A stretch of 64,000 nt of DNA from Podospora pseudocomata (lineage: Eukaryota; Ascomycota; Sordariomycetes; Sordariales; Podosporaceae): assembly GCF_035222375.1 (NCBI RefSeq), contig NC_085889.1, positions 1,736,001 to 1,800,000 on the forward strand, in the 5' to 3' direction. The position numbers and the translations under genes were made by a program. Of the stretch, positions 43,347 through 54,152 are shown piece by piece; position 1 is the stretch's first letter; every line of letters begins with the position of its first letter. Under the pieces are notes generated by a model that was not told where the DNA came from, did no database searches, and was given only the letters and a program-made list of their open reading frames with translations.

Positions 43347-45130
43347 TGGAGAGAAGGAAAAAAACGAGTCAAGATGCGGTGGGCGATGGGCGCGCAAATG
43401 ACGAAGAAACTAACGGCGCAAGCGAGAAGGGGGTAAGAAAGCGCGGGTCCGGAAATCAGACCTGGCATCAAATGTGGGGCACAGCCTATGAAAAGCTGCC
43501 GCGAGCATCTCCCAAGATGAGCTAAAACCAAGGCACAAAGGGAAGCCAGGAACCGGTATCTCGATTGAGTGAGTCGTGATATCAGATGCAGACATTTCCC
43601 TGTGTTGTTGGAGATAAGCGTGAAAATGCTCCAATCCGGTTGCGGCCGCCATCTGATATTATTCTTCCATCCGTCCATCCTTCCGGCCATGGTGGACAAA
43701 AACACCGGCCACGGTTAATACCCAACGGTACAAGCTGAACAGGCGACGGTGCCCCCGCCAGTAAAGTCATGACTTGTACTGCCTCCCCGGAACAGCGTAC
43801 CCAGACCAGGCCCATGCAGAGCCACTTGTGCACTCCCGATTCATGAAGATATTCGGAGTCAGTCAGCGGCCTGCTCTGTTCCCTCCCCACCAACAAGGCC
43901 ACCGACAGCAGAGGTTGTGAAACAGGTGTGGGAGCAACGGTGAGGTGCGGAAACACTGTGGCTTGCAGCTTCACCACTCTGCCCGCGGGCCGGCTGTGGC
44001 GTCCGGATGCCCTCCATGAGGGAACACCCTCATTTCTCACCCCCAATCCCGATGCATTTCCCACTCTGTAAAAAATGTAGAAAGAGTGGACCGCAACTTC
44101 GTGAATAGAAATGCACCTTGAATACCTCCATTTTGCTTTTCTTCTTTGTTTTTTTTCTTCTTTTTTTCTCATCGTTCCAGAATTGTGAGATGGAGCAATC
44201 GATCGGGGCCTGGAAATGAAGGAGGGGCGCGCCTAATCTCTGGACAGGGCCTGTGGCGGGGAAGACGTTGTTTGGGGATTCGGTGGTTTTATGCCACCGC
44301 CAGGCACAGCACCACAGAAACATCGCGCATAAACCGCAACGCCTTTCCACATTCCAGGGTCCTCCTCCATCTCCAACTCCCCGCGTCTCACGATTGGCAA
44401 CTTACATGTCGCACAGTAGGCTGGTCGGTTCGGTTGAGGTTGATGATCCTCGGGAGCTGATCTCGGGGGAGCAACCCGGGATTGCTGCGGTAGCAAGCAA
44501 ACGGATCTCGCCGGTATCACCGTCTCGCCCACGATATCCACACTTCGGGCCCCGATTATTTTCAGTTCCTTTTGAGGTTGGCCACTGTTTCGCTCCACCG
44601 GCTTCAGCTGCTTTTACCAGTCGAAGGTCCTTCTCCACGATGGCTTCATGCAACGTTTGTCTGGTGTCACTCTGAAAAAGACGTTTTATATCAACGTCCT
44701 TTTTCTCATTTCTTTTTCTCCTTTTCCTTTTTGCCAGCCCTATCATGTCACCGTTTTCTTGCAACCAAGCAAAGTTGCTGATTTTGCAAAACTTAGCTCC
44801 CGGCTGGGCAAGCGGCATTACTCTAGAGAACCCACTGCTAGCTCTTGGCGACAATGACGGCTTCATCCATGAAGCATCTTCTGAACAAAGCTGTCAGACA
44901 TAACTGACTTGGTAGTTATCTAAGCTAAGGGTCGGCAGGTGTTGAACTGGCCACTGGATGCTATTTCCAAAGTCCCTTGGTTTTACCTATCTGAAGGCAC
45001 ATAGCCTACTTCTCGACTCTTTGCTCTCTTGATCTTACTGGAGCCCCTGAACCCGCCATGAGCAGAACAAAAGTAGCGGAGACCATTCCTCCTGCATGGA
45101 CCCAACGACGTCACAAGATGATATGCGATC

Positions 45131-45169
45131 GAGGAACAGTGTAGAGGAACAGTGTAGAGGAACAGTGTA
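45131..45169. repeat. 13-bp tandem repeat, three perfect copies
   Basis: GAGGAACAGTGTA is repeated three times without change, then a partial unit (GAGGAAGG). It lies about 205-240 bp upstream of the CVNH-like gene's ATG. Confidence 0.95.
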
Positions 45170-45373
45170 GAGGAAGGAGCAACCATTTGTCTGTTTGGCA
45201 GGTCATCGAGTGGCCCCGTGATGCTCTTCGTTTGAGTCGCTCCAAGGCCCCATCTCAAAAGATGGTCGACCAGCTTCTTCCTGGCTATTCAAGCCATGAC
45301 TTTTCCTCTCCTCAACGACTTGCCCTCCAGAAACACAACCAGCCCATCCAACACCTGCAGAGCAAACATCAAG

Positions 45374-46003
45374 ATGTTCGCCTCTGTCAACACGCTTGCC
45401 ATCGGGCTCTTCGCCCTCACCACCTCCTTGACCAGGGCTCAAGGAGGCCCGGGCTTCGAGAAATTCCACGACTTTTCCAAGACCTGCACCAACATCACCC
45501 TTGATGGTTACGGTCTTTCAGCTGACTGCACACCCCTTGACCCCTCCAAGCCTTTGGTCAAAAACCCCGTTACCGTGCTGGACTTCTGCGTTGGTTTCAA
45601 CGACATCACTATGAAGCTCGCGGCCTCCATATATGGCAAGCTCAGCAGAGATTGCGACAAGTGCATCCTGACTGCCGATCCTGGGGCTATTCTACAGTGC
45701 GAGTGCGAGTTCTGGGACACGAACGAGGAGAAGTACGCGATCAAGAATGTGACAGGGGATCTGGGTAAGTTGTTATTTTCTCTCACTTCCAGACCTTGAA
45801 TCGTGAAGACACTCACGACCAAAGGTTGCTAACAAAGTAAACTTACAACAGACACTGTCTTCACCAACTATGATGGTACTATGTCATGCGTCGGGACTGA
45901 AACAGAGAGCACACCCGACGACTGGACCACTACTCTTGCACCCACTGCCTTTCCCACGACTTTTGCTACCTCGACTACTGAAATTAGCACCCAGTCGAAA
46001 TGA
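45374..46003 (+). CDS. Small secreted cyanovirin-N homology (CVNH)-like protein
   Basis: Exons 45374-45764 and 45852-46003 (87-bp intron, GTAAGT...AACAG) encode 180 residues. Residues 1-22 are a signal peptide. The mature protein shows two tandem repeats. The first is FSKTCTNITLDGYGLSADC, then VLDFCVGFNDITMKL; the second is LSRDCDKCILT, then LQCECEF, then TVFTNYDGTMSCVG. The pattern (Cys-x-x-I/L-x-L...L-x-A-x-C...L-x-x-C-x-x-N-x-D-G) is that of CVNH lectin-like domains. The tail is Thr-rich (TTLAPTAFPTTFATSTTE) and probably O-glycosylated. Fungal CVNH proteins bind mannose-type glycans in characterised cases; whether this one does is not shown. The family call is fairly, not fully, secure because the inter-repeat spacing is loose. 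Confidence 0.7.
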
Positions 46004-47829
46004 GATGGCTTCGGGCACTTGGAAATAAGGGGGCAAAGTTCGGCTGTGCTGGACTCACATCAACCAGAGTGGCTTTGGTGCCTAGGTAGGTAGTTAGGTC
46101 TGTAACTGGTACTTGGTCAGCAAGGTGCAGGGTCTTGCTTTCTCTCGTCATCCACAATTCAACAGTAGGTTGGTATCCGGGTGTCTGGCTCCTGTGAATC
46201 GACTTCACCATTGTGAAGATAACAGCGTTCAGGCAATCATCGGAATCCTAACCCATCCTTCTCACACAGGCCTTTATTTCCCCTTCACCTTCCATGTCAC
46301 TTACATCCCTCCACGTCTACCTGAGTATGCCCTTTCACATCCAACCAAACACTGAACCTCAAGTGCCAGGCATGACGACAGGACCCCCATTTGTCAACAA
46401 CAACGAACCAACCCCCTTTCCAGCCCAGAACAGTCTAAATAACAACCGGCAGACCAACAATCATCTTCCACACCCCAAGAGATCAAAATTGCCATACAAG
46501 CTGTGCCACATACCCCAAACACGCGCACCAAAAGACTCCCACCCCCAATCACCAAACCAACCGACAAGACCGGACCCTCGGTGTTGCTAAAGTTCTCCGT
46601 TCCTTGGCCAATTTTCTACTTCACTCCTTCCCACCTCGGTTCCGAAATCTCGGGCTTCTCTTCGGTGATTTGGGTTTTTTGACGCATGGTTGACTTCTTA
46701 GCTGACTGTCCATACGTACTCAAAAATAATGTTCCCAGCCCCAAAACTCAAATCCCATAACATCTACCTGCTTCGCAAAAAACACCATAGTGCAATAAAC
46801 TACTATAAATAAAGCTCCTAATTGTTCCTCAACATACCTAAATGCACATACCCCATCCCCTGTAAAGTGACCTTATTCCAGCCACGCTCAAGCAGTTCCA
46901 GCTAACAGTCATGACTTCACCAACGTAACCCCAATCCTGAAGAAGAATCATCGTGACCCATCCCGAACTCAAGGTATAAAAGGTCCAGCGCCCCCCCAAC
47001 AAATAAGGTTTCTCTTTCTTTAAGTACCTAGCATGCAAAACTTTCCAAGTTTTCCTGCTTGTATCCCCCAAAAAGGTTCCCGGAACGGACGGAGTAAGTC
47101 ACTCGCATGATCCTCCCACATTTGCCCTTTCCCCGCACTTGACACATCCTCAACCTGCTTCCCCCAACACCACTTTCTTAAATTCTTATACCAGGTTTTG
47201 GGACATCATAACCCATACCATCTCGTTGTTTTCTAATAACCTCACCTCACACTTTATCACTTCACAGATTAACACAATTATTTTACGTTCAAAACATTTC
47301 TCATTAACTCCCCTCATCATATAACCCCGGTCTCGTGTCTAATCATCTATTTATTTTGTCTTGCCAGACTCTCCTTGTCTTTTAAACGATTTGCTTCTTG
47401 TCTTGTCACGCGCTTCCCGCCAGACCAAATAAACAGAATAGCATAAATCACCGCTATCAACAATCGAGTCAAACGAGAAACGCCGTCCTTTGCCTGAAGC
47501 GCCGCCACTCAGCCCCGTTCCAGCACAGTGTGGGAACTTTTTGAAAGCCACAAACGAGAAAAAATAAAACTCCGAGTCGGTCCCAACAAAAAGTCATTGG
47601 GATAATGCTTGGTGTCCGCTCAGGCTGGTCCAGTCCAGGAAAGAGGGGCGTAGAGATGTTGCGTTTGGCCTGAAAGCAATGGAACACCTCGCTAGGTACG
47701 GCGTGGAAGGGCCGGGAATGATGATAATATATACAAGAGCTCTCCTCTTATACAACTCCGAGTCATGGCTGAAGGATCGGGGTAGAGAGAGCAGTAACTT
47801 TAGTTGAGTTCCCCATCAACCATACTCAC
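46004..47829. other. Intergenic between convergent genes
   Basis: About 1.8 kb, AT-rich in the middle (46700-47340). No gene is recognised. The right part contains the desaturase 3' untranslated region. Confidence 0.5.
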
Positions 47830-49330
47830 TCACTTGGCAACAGGAGCGGCAATCTTCGCAGGCGCGGTACCGAGACCGTTGCGGTTGCGGAAGAAGAGAA
47901 CACCCTTGGCGGGACCCTCGGCACCCTCGGTGGGCTCAACCCACTGGCACCAACGAGCAGCCTTCCACATGGACTTGATGAAGCCAACGGGGCCGTCCTT
48001 GACATCGGCGCGGTAGTGCTTGCCCATGACGGGCTTGATGGCCTCGGTGGCCTCGTCGGCGTTGTAGAAGGGGATGGTACTGACGTAGTGGTGGAGGACG
48101 TGGGTCTCAATGATGCCGTGGAGGAGGTGGCGGCCGATGAAGCCAAACTCACGGTCGATAGTGGCGGCGGCGCCCTTGACAAAGTCCCACTCCTCCTCGG
48201 TGTAGTGGGGAAGCGAGGGGTCGGTGTGCTGGAGGAAGGTGATGGCAACTGTTGCTTCGTTAGCACAAAATTCCCTTTCTGGTCCACGATTCGAGATCAA
48301 ACTTACCGAGCCAGTGGTTGACCCACATGTAGGGGAGGAAGTACCAGACAAACATGTTGGCGGTGCCGAACTGCTTGCAGAGATACACCAGAATGGAGAT
48401 GGTGCAGGCAATACCAATGTCACTCATGATGATAGCCCAGGCATCACGGTTCTCATACAGAGGGCTGCGGGGATCGAAATGGTTGACCCCGCCGCCGAAA
48501 CCGTTCTTCTTGCCCTTGCCACGGCCCTCTCTGTGCCTCTCGTGGTTGTTGTGACCGGTAACGTTGGTGAGGAGGTAGTTCCACCAGCCGATGGTCTGCT
48601 GGCCAACCAAGTGGATCAAAGTAACGATGGGAGTCTCCTCGGCGAGCTCATGAAGCTCATGGACCATCTTCCCGAGGCGAGTGGCCTGCTGCTCGCGGGT
48701 GCGGGGAAGGAAAACCATGTCGCGCTCCATGTTGCCGGTGGCCTTGTGGTGCTTGCTGTGGCTCAGCTGCCAGCTGTAGTAGGGGACCAAGAGAGCAGAG
48801 TGAAGGAACCAGCCGGTCACGTTGCAGACAGTCTTGGAAGCGGAGAAGGCACCGTGGCCGCACTCGTGGGCAAGAACCCAGATGCCGGTGCCGAAGAGAC
48901 CCTGGAGGAAAGTGTAGACACCCCAGAGGACCACGCGGGCAGCCTTGTTGGGGACGTACTCGGGGGTCACAAAGTTGTGCCAGAGGTAGAAGGTGGTGGC
49001 CAAAAGAGCAATGTCACGGGCGACATAGCTGAAGCTGCGGAGGTTGGACCGCTCGAAGCAGTGCTTGGGAATGGCATCGCGGATCTCCTTGATGGTGAAG
49101 TCGGGGACCTCGAACTCGTTTCCGTAAGTGTCGATGAGCTTGCCATAATTCTTCTTGGGAGCCGGGGCGTCAGTCGAGGCAAGAGACGAAAGCGAGGTGG
49201 ACGAGGCCGAGTGACGGGGAGAATCGGCGGGGGAGGGAGCGTAGCTCGAGACGGCCGAGTCGCCGTTGATAGCCTTTCTTTGAGAGGCGTTCTTCTCGGC
49301 AGCAACGCCGGAAGACTTTCCAGCAGCCAT
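47830..49330 (-). CDS. Delta-12 fatty acid (oleate) desaturase
   Basis: Exons 49330-48307 and 48248-47830 (58-bp intron, GTAAGT, CTAAC, CAACAG) encode 480 residues. After a Ser-rich N-terminus and the conserved FTIKEIRDAIPKHCFERS lead-in come paired transmembrane helices and the three histidine boxes of membrane desaturases: HECGH (about 152), HSKHH (about 191) and HVLHH (about 390). The second box and the box spacing fit microsomal delta-12 enzymes. There is no N-terminal cytochrome b5 domain. The enzyme would convert oleoyl to linoleoyl groups in ER phospholipids using cytochrome b5 as electron donor. The ATG at 49330 is the first in-frame ATG; an open extension upstream starts only with GTG. 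The C-terminus (APAKIAAPVAK) has no ER-retrieval di-lysine. Confidence 0.93.
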
Positions 49331-51379
49331 GGTGAGGGATGTCGCACGAGTAATCGGACGAATTGGAGAAGATGGACGCTGAGGAGAAACAGCTCCGGGT
49401 AGTACACCGTGTGCAAGAACAGCAGCAACGGGCGGAAGGGAGAGAGGGAAAAAAAAAGGAAGGGTCTGGGGCACGGGTGTTGTTAGTACGGCCGGATGGT
49501 TAATTTAGGATAGCGCCAGGTAGAGAAGGTGCCACGAACCGTTCAAAAAAAAAAACAGAACCCGATCGGCCACACAGAGAGGGAAAAGAGAGGATTAGGA
49601 AGGCCAGGAGAGGAAGAGAAAAAAGAAGTCCCTTCTCGGTCCGGAAATTTTCGTGTGTGTGCGGCGGTTCGGTCTCCTTATCCGTGGGTCGATATGTCTG
49701 ATTTTGTTGGGACACCGCTGCAACAGAAGGACCACCCGGCACAAGTCGATACAGAATATTGCCTGCCACTGCAACCACTTTGTAGCACAGTTTGCTGTCA
49801 ATGCAGGAATGCGCCTTCTCCTTATTAAGTACAAGGCTGGGAGAGCATACATAGAGTTTGCTGCTCTGCGTGAAGGTCACGTATTGGCCACCTCACCATG
49901 GGATGAGGTGGGCAATCTCTTCTCTAGCTCATCCAGATGGCAATGTCTGGATCGATCTGGAGAGCAGAGAGCACCAGAGGTATTCACCGCCTCGCCTCTG
50001 GAGTGGGTGTGGGTGGCGGGAGACTCACATGCTAGGAACTCTTGACATTCTTTTTGCAAGCTGAGCCTGAGACAGCGACGCAGTTGACCATCATCTAGCA
50101 TCATGCCGAGGCCCAACCGATTGGCTGCAATTGGAAAAGGGACGGTGCTGGAGCGAACAGGAAGGCTCGAAGGCTAGTGTAGCTGACGATCGCCGTAGAC
50201 TTGCATTTTCCCTTCGCGCAGTCCTCTGAATTCGGATTCCCAAGAGTGAGATGGACATTCTGCTGTGCCAGCTGCCAACGATAAATTGATCTAGTCAAAG
50301 AAACCCTCGGCCTCGAAGTCTCAGGCGCAGTGGCAAGGCCGTCATCCCAGCCCAACCAAACGAAGAAGCACCCCGAATTGACTCGTTCTTGCTGTTTTGT
50401 TTCGTCGACAGTTCTGCAACAACAACAACAATAACAGCAAGTCCCGTCTTGTCCCTCATCGATAAGATCCGCAATGTGGGGTCCCTATTAAGGTGGTGTT
50501 GCGGGAACGGATAGGACCCACCAACCACAAATCCCAGCCAGCTGTCAGTGCATCTCCTTCTTCGTCAGAATTCAGATTCTCGACTGCGGGGGCGGGGTCT
50601 TGCCTTCTCTTTGTCAACCACCCTCTCATCATCCAGCTGCTAGCCCTCTCCCTTTCCTTCATGCCATCAACCACCGTGTGTACCTACCCACCATCCGTCT
50701 CATCCTTCCGTCCCATCCCATAACCCTCCTATCCCACTTCCCGGTCAAAACCACCGGTGTTGCCCATCCACCCAAACACAACTTTTTTTTTATTATTCTC
50801 TGCCCCCTGCTGCTGGCCAGACACACAACACAAAAATGCATGTGCAAATCTTGGCTCTGTGGACCCCCCGATTTTGTTGGGGGAGCCTAAACCCCTTTTG
50901 TTGAGTGCTTCAAAACAACCCTGTCACCTTGCACACCCCCCCCTTTGCACCCATGATTGGCCGGACAGACGGAGGCCAAAAACCGAAAAAAATCGGAGGG
51001 TTCGGAACGGAGGGGGTTTGGGTGTTGAAGATCGGGAGTCCGGGTGTTGGTTTCTAGCCCCGGATGCGACGTTCTTTCTTTTTTGAAGGTCCAGAGCCGA
51101 CGCCGAGTCAAGGCTCGGCATTGTCGCCGGTGGTTTGGTTTTCCCAGGCAACGGTTGGATGTTGTCCTCTACGTAGTTGTGAAAGCTTATTACCAGAGCC
51201 TCAAACTGTCTGTTCGCCCGCCTAGAAAATACATCGGATGGTTCTGGTCAGTTGTCAGGGAAGATAACTGAAACATCTTGCAAAGGCCTTTTTGGAGCTC
51301 GAGGCTCAGACATGATGGCACCAGACCACAATACGACGTCACTTATCTCTTGTTTTGTGGATTCAGGCAGGACCGCCCC

Positions 51380-51483
51380 GATCACTCCTAGCATATTGCA
51401 TCCTGTAGAGTGCTCGTCGTGCTATGCCTTCGATCACCCCAAGCATCTTGCGTCCTGCAGAGTGCTAGTGTGTCTTGGCGCCA
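51380..51483. repeat. Imperfect tandem duplication, 2 x 52 bp
   Basis: Copy 1 (51380-51431) and copy 2 (51432-51483) share GATCAC, AGCAT, TTGC, TCCTG and AGAGTGCT in register. At three of the differing sites in the first 36 bases copy 1 has T or A where copy 2 has C or G. Confidence 0.8.
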
Positions 51484-51682
51484 TAGCACTTCTGGCCAGC
51501 CCTGATTGGCTGTTCCCTATCTAATCTAACGATTGGCTGAGGGCCCCCGCGCCTCTCACTCTGTTTGACCTGTTGTTGGCTTAACTGTGACACTTATTAC
51601 CGTTTCTAAAGTTACGTATTTATATATTACAAAAATACAGTTTTCAAATAAATAAACTATATTCTAAAGCAATAACGTATAT

Positions 51683-51716
51683 TATAAGCGAGTCGTACAT
51701 ATAAGCGAGTCGTACA
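51683..51716. repeat. 17-bp perfect direct repeat, two copies
   Basis: TATAAGCGAGTCGTACA occurs twice head to tail, 58 bp upstream of the transposase ATG. It could be a subterminal transposase-binding repeat of the element. Confidence 0.9.
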
Positions 51717-51773
51717 GTCTCCACCACGACGCGTCCTCCTTACACCTAACATCAATTTTTTCCACAACCCAAT

Positions 51774-52784
51774 ATGCCTCCTACTTCAAAGGAAGCCAGG
51801 ATACTCTTAGCCCTTGAGGCTCTTCGAATCAATGAAAAATTAAGCCTCCGAGCTGCAGCTAAGCTCTACAACGTACCAGCTATGACTCTCTCTAACCGAC
51901 GCGCCGGCCGGCCTGCACGACGCGATATAACACCCAATTCGAAAAAGATGACTCAATCGGAAGAGGAAGCTATTGTCCGATATATTATTGAGCTATGTAC
52001 GCGAGCTTTTCCACCCAAGATTGCGTAGTGTAGATGATATGGCCAACCAACTGCTACGCGTACGCGACGCGCCCCTGTTGGCAAGTTCTGGGCACATAAC
52101 TTCGTCAAACGTCAGCCACAGCTCCGTACGCGTTTTAAGCGTAGATACGACTACCAGAGGGCTAAGTGCGAGGATCCAAAGGTCATTGCCGAGTGGTTTG
52201 CGCTCGTACGGAACACTAAGGCTAAGTACGGTATTGTAGATGACGATATCTACAACTTCGACGAGACTGGGTTTATGATGGGTATTATCTTCGCGGGCAT
52301 GGTAGTTACGACCTCGGACGGCCTTAGTAAGGCGAAACTAGCCCAGCCTGGTAACCGCGAATGGGCAACGGTAATCCAGGAGTTAATGCCCCTCGGTTGG
52401 GCCATCCCTCCTTTTATCATCTTCGCCGCGCAGTACCACCTTGCCAACGAGGCACTAAGCAAGCGCAGGAGAGCCAAAAAAACACGTGTGCGGCTTGGAG
52501 GATCACTTACTGTGCAGGATGCACACGATCTACTTGACCAGAAGGCCGTGGGTGGGGAGGCAGTGGAAGAAACGCAGCCGGATGGTAGTTGTAACAGGCT
52601 GAGCCTGGCATGGACCTCGGCAACCCTCGGCCCTGGTGAAGCTATTCCCAGAACGCACAGACCACTACTCCAGAACCTTCTATCACCGCGCACTGGCCAA
52701 CACCCTCAGCCATACCAGAGGCTCATGTCGACAAACCTTCTATTCCCCTTTTCCTTTTCTTCTTCAAGTTCGGTGTACTCGTAG
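51774..52784 (+). mobile_element. Fot1/pogo-type (Tc1-mariner superfamily) transposase, deleted copy
   Basis: The ATG at 51774 opens a psq/CENP-B-like helix-turn-helix domain (LALEALRINEKLSLRAAAKL, YNVPAMTLSNRR). A frameshift near 51996 and another near 52075 interrupt the next part, which reads RSVDDMANQLL, FWAHNFVKRQPQLRTRFKRR and IAEWFALVRNTKAKYGIVDD. The DDE domain begins with DIYNFDETGFMMG (first catalytic Asp), REWATVIQ and GWAIPPFIIFAAQYHLAN. It then jumps directly into a C-terminal tail segment (NEALSKRRRAKKTRV). The region with the second and third catalytic residues is deleted. The junction lies at GCCAAC, which would occur in both parent sequences. Not functional. No terminal inverted repeats could be identified by eye. 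Confidence 0.8.
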
Positions 52785-52830
52785 AGTCGTCACCAGATAG
52801 TTGTAATACACTCCTGGAACCGTTACACAT

Positions 52831-53470
52831 ATCACGAAGCCCGAGTTCTTCCTTGCGTTCAAAGCCGCCTTCAGCCGGACTTTCACCCAAGAAAACGTTC
52901 TCGGGGGTTTCGGGGTCTGGACTTATCCCTACGACCCGCAGGCCGTCCTTTCGAAGCTAGATGTCAAGTTGCGGACACCAACCCCCTGGGACCCCTGATG
53001 GGCCACCAACACCTTGGTTCTTTAAGACGCCCAAGACTACCAACGAAGCCCCCTCGCAGTCTACCCTTATTAAAGTTCGGATTGCAAGACATCAGTCGAG
53101 CTCTCCGACTCCGATTTTAGCTGCTGTTGATCAGCTTTCGAAAGGAATGCAGGTATTTTCCCATCAGGTGACCCTTTTACAAGCCGAGGTACGGACACTT
53201 CAGGAGGCCAACGAAGCACTTTCCAAGCGCCGGAGGGCCAAACGGACGCGTCTCCAAGATGGAGGGGCCATTAATGGAAGCCAGGCTAGGGATATAATGG
53301 CAGAGAAGGGCGTAGTTGAAGCGGAAGGACGCGTCGAAAGCGGAAATGAAGGGTCGTCAAAGAGGCGTCGGATGGGTTCGCGGCACTGTGGCATCTGCCG
53401 CAAGACTGGCCACAATGCAAGGACATGCCCAGAGGCTGGGGAAACAGATGCTTCAAGTGATGCTGAGTAG
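52831..53470 (+). mobile_element. C-terminal part of a second Fot1/pogo-type transposase
   Basis: ITKPEFFLAFKAAFSRTFT and VLSKLDVKLRTPTP (frame 1) pass by frameshift near 52985 into PGTPDGPPTPWFFKTPKT, SSPTPILAAVDQLSKGMQ, a coiled coil (VTLLQAEVRTLQEANEALS) and KRRRAKRTRL. The C-terminus holds a CCHC zinc knuckle (CGICRKTGHNARTC). NEALSKRRRAK-R/K-TR repeats the segment found at the deletion junction of the neighbouring copy, so two related elements, or one rearranged element, lie head to tail. The 169-codon open frame from 52961 is the longest intact piece. Confidence 0.75.
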
Positions 53471-54152
53471 CTGCAATTGATTTGATTAGTGTTTTATGGG
53501 ATTTTAGAGTTTGTTGTGGTTGTGGTCTGGAAAAGTGTCCCGGTCGATGGGGTGTCCCGCTCGATGGTGGATCACGTTATTTGAAAGACAAAAAATACAG
53601 GTTATAATAGTAGTAGTTATTAATTTATAATCATTTTAGTTAAACTTTAGTTTACCAAAAAAGACCTAGTATTTTTGTTAATATCTAGCGCCTATAAAAT
53701 TTGCTGTAGCTGAGTATACCGGCGGATACTGTAATAAGTGGGGAGGCCGTGAAAATACATGCAGGACACGGTGAAAATACAGGACTCGCTGGCATCGATG
53801 AACAAAATACCTATTTCCATGTTGATAGGTCCGCCGCATATAACATACAACTTGCAGCTATCCTTCCTAGTGGAAATGTCAGGAATCTCTAGAGTAGCAC
53901 GCACCCATGATCATCATACCGATTCACACGCATGTCCCGTATCCTCATGAACATGACATTACACCAGCCTCCCATTTTCAGAGCCCTCACTCCCCGCTAC
54001 CCATGATACAAAATAAAAGGATTCTCGGACAACATCATCGGACGCAAAAGCCTCCCGCTTCATCTTCTTTTGCCTGCCTCGAAAAACACACATCACAAAA
54101 CATGTAAACTATCGCTGAAGAAAAACAAAAAAGGACTACTTTATGCCATCTA
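53471..54152. other. Transposon 3' flank and eIF3b 3' untranslated region
   Basis: The left part contains a degenerate direct repeat (GTGTCCCGGTCGATGG / GTGTCCCGCTCGATGG, 53536-53569) and an AT-rich tail (53570-53700), possibly the end of the element. The right part precedes the eIF3b stop on the minus strand. No gene is recognised. Confidence 0.5.

Larger units (their letters stand above)
42796..45373. other. Large intergenic region, divergent promoters
   Basis: About 2.6 kb between the divergent TBC and CVNH-like genes. Two short tandem arrays are listed separately. Minus-strand frames around 43582-44172 look like shadows without family resemblance. No gene is supported. Confidence 0.45.
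49331..51773. other. Intergenic, desaturase promoter and transposon flank
   Basis: About 2.4 kb. The left part is the desaturase promoter with long A and T runs. No gene is recognised. The right part contains short duplications (listed) and an AT-rich segment (51590-51690) leading into the transposon remnant. Confidence 0.5.

Noticed and set aside
45131-45169. CRISPR-like short repeats
   Set aside because: Three contiguous 13-bp units without spacers; not a CRISPR array.
48224-49402. 392-codon plus-strand open frame over the desaturase
   Set aside because: Antisense shadow of the desaturase; it spans that gene's intron and has a composition typical of reverse-complement reading.
49331-49474. 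N-terminal extension of the desaturase (PQTLPFFFPLS...)
   Set aside because: The open extension begins with GTG, not ATG; the ATG at 49330 is the first plausible start.
51590-53700. Terminal inverted repeats bounding the Fot1-like element
   Set aside because: AT-rich flanks and direct repeats are visible, but I could not pair inverted ends by eye with confidence.
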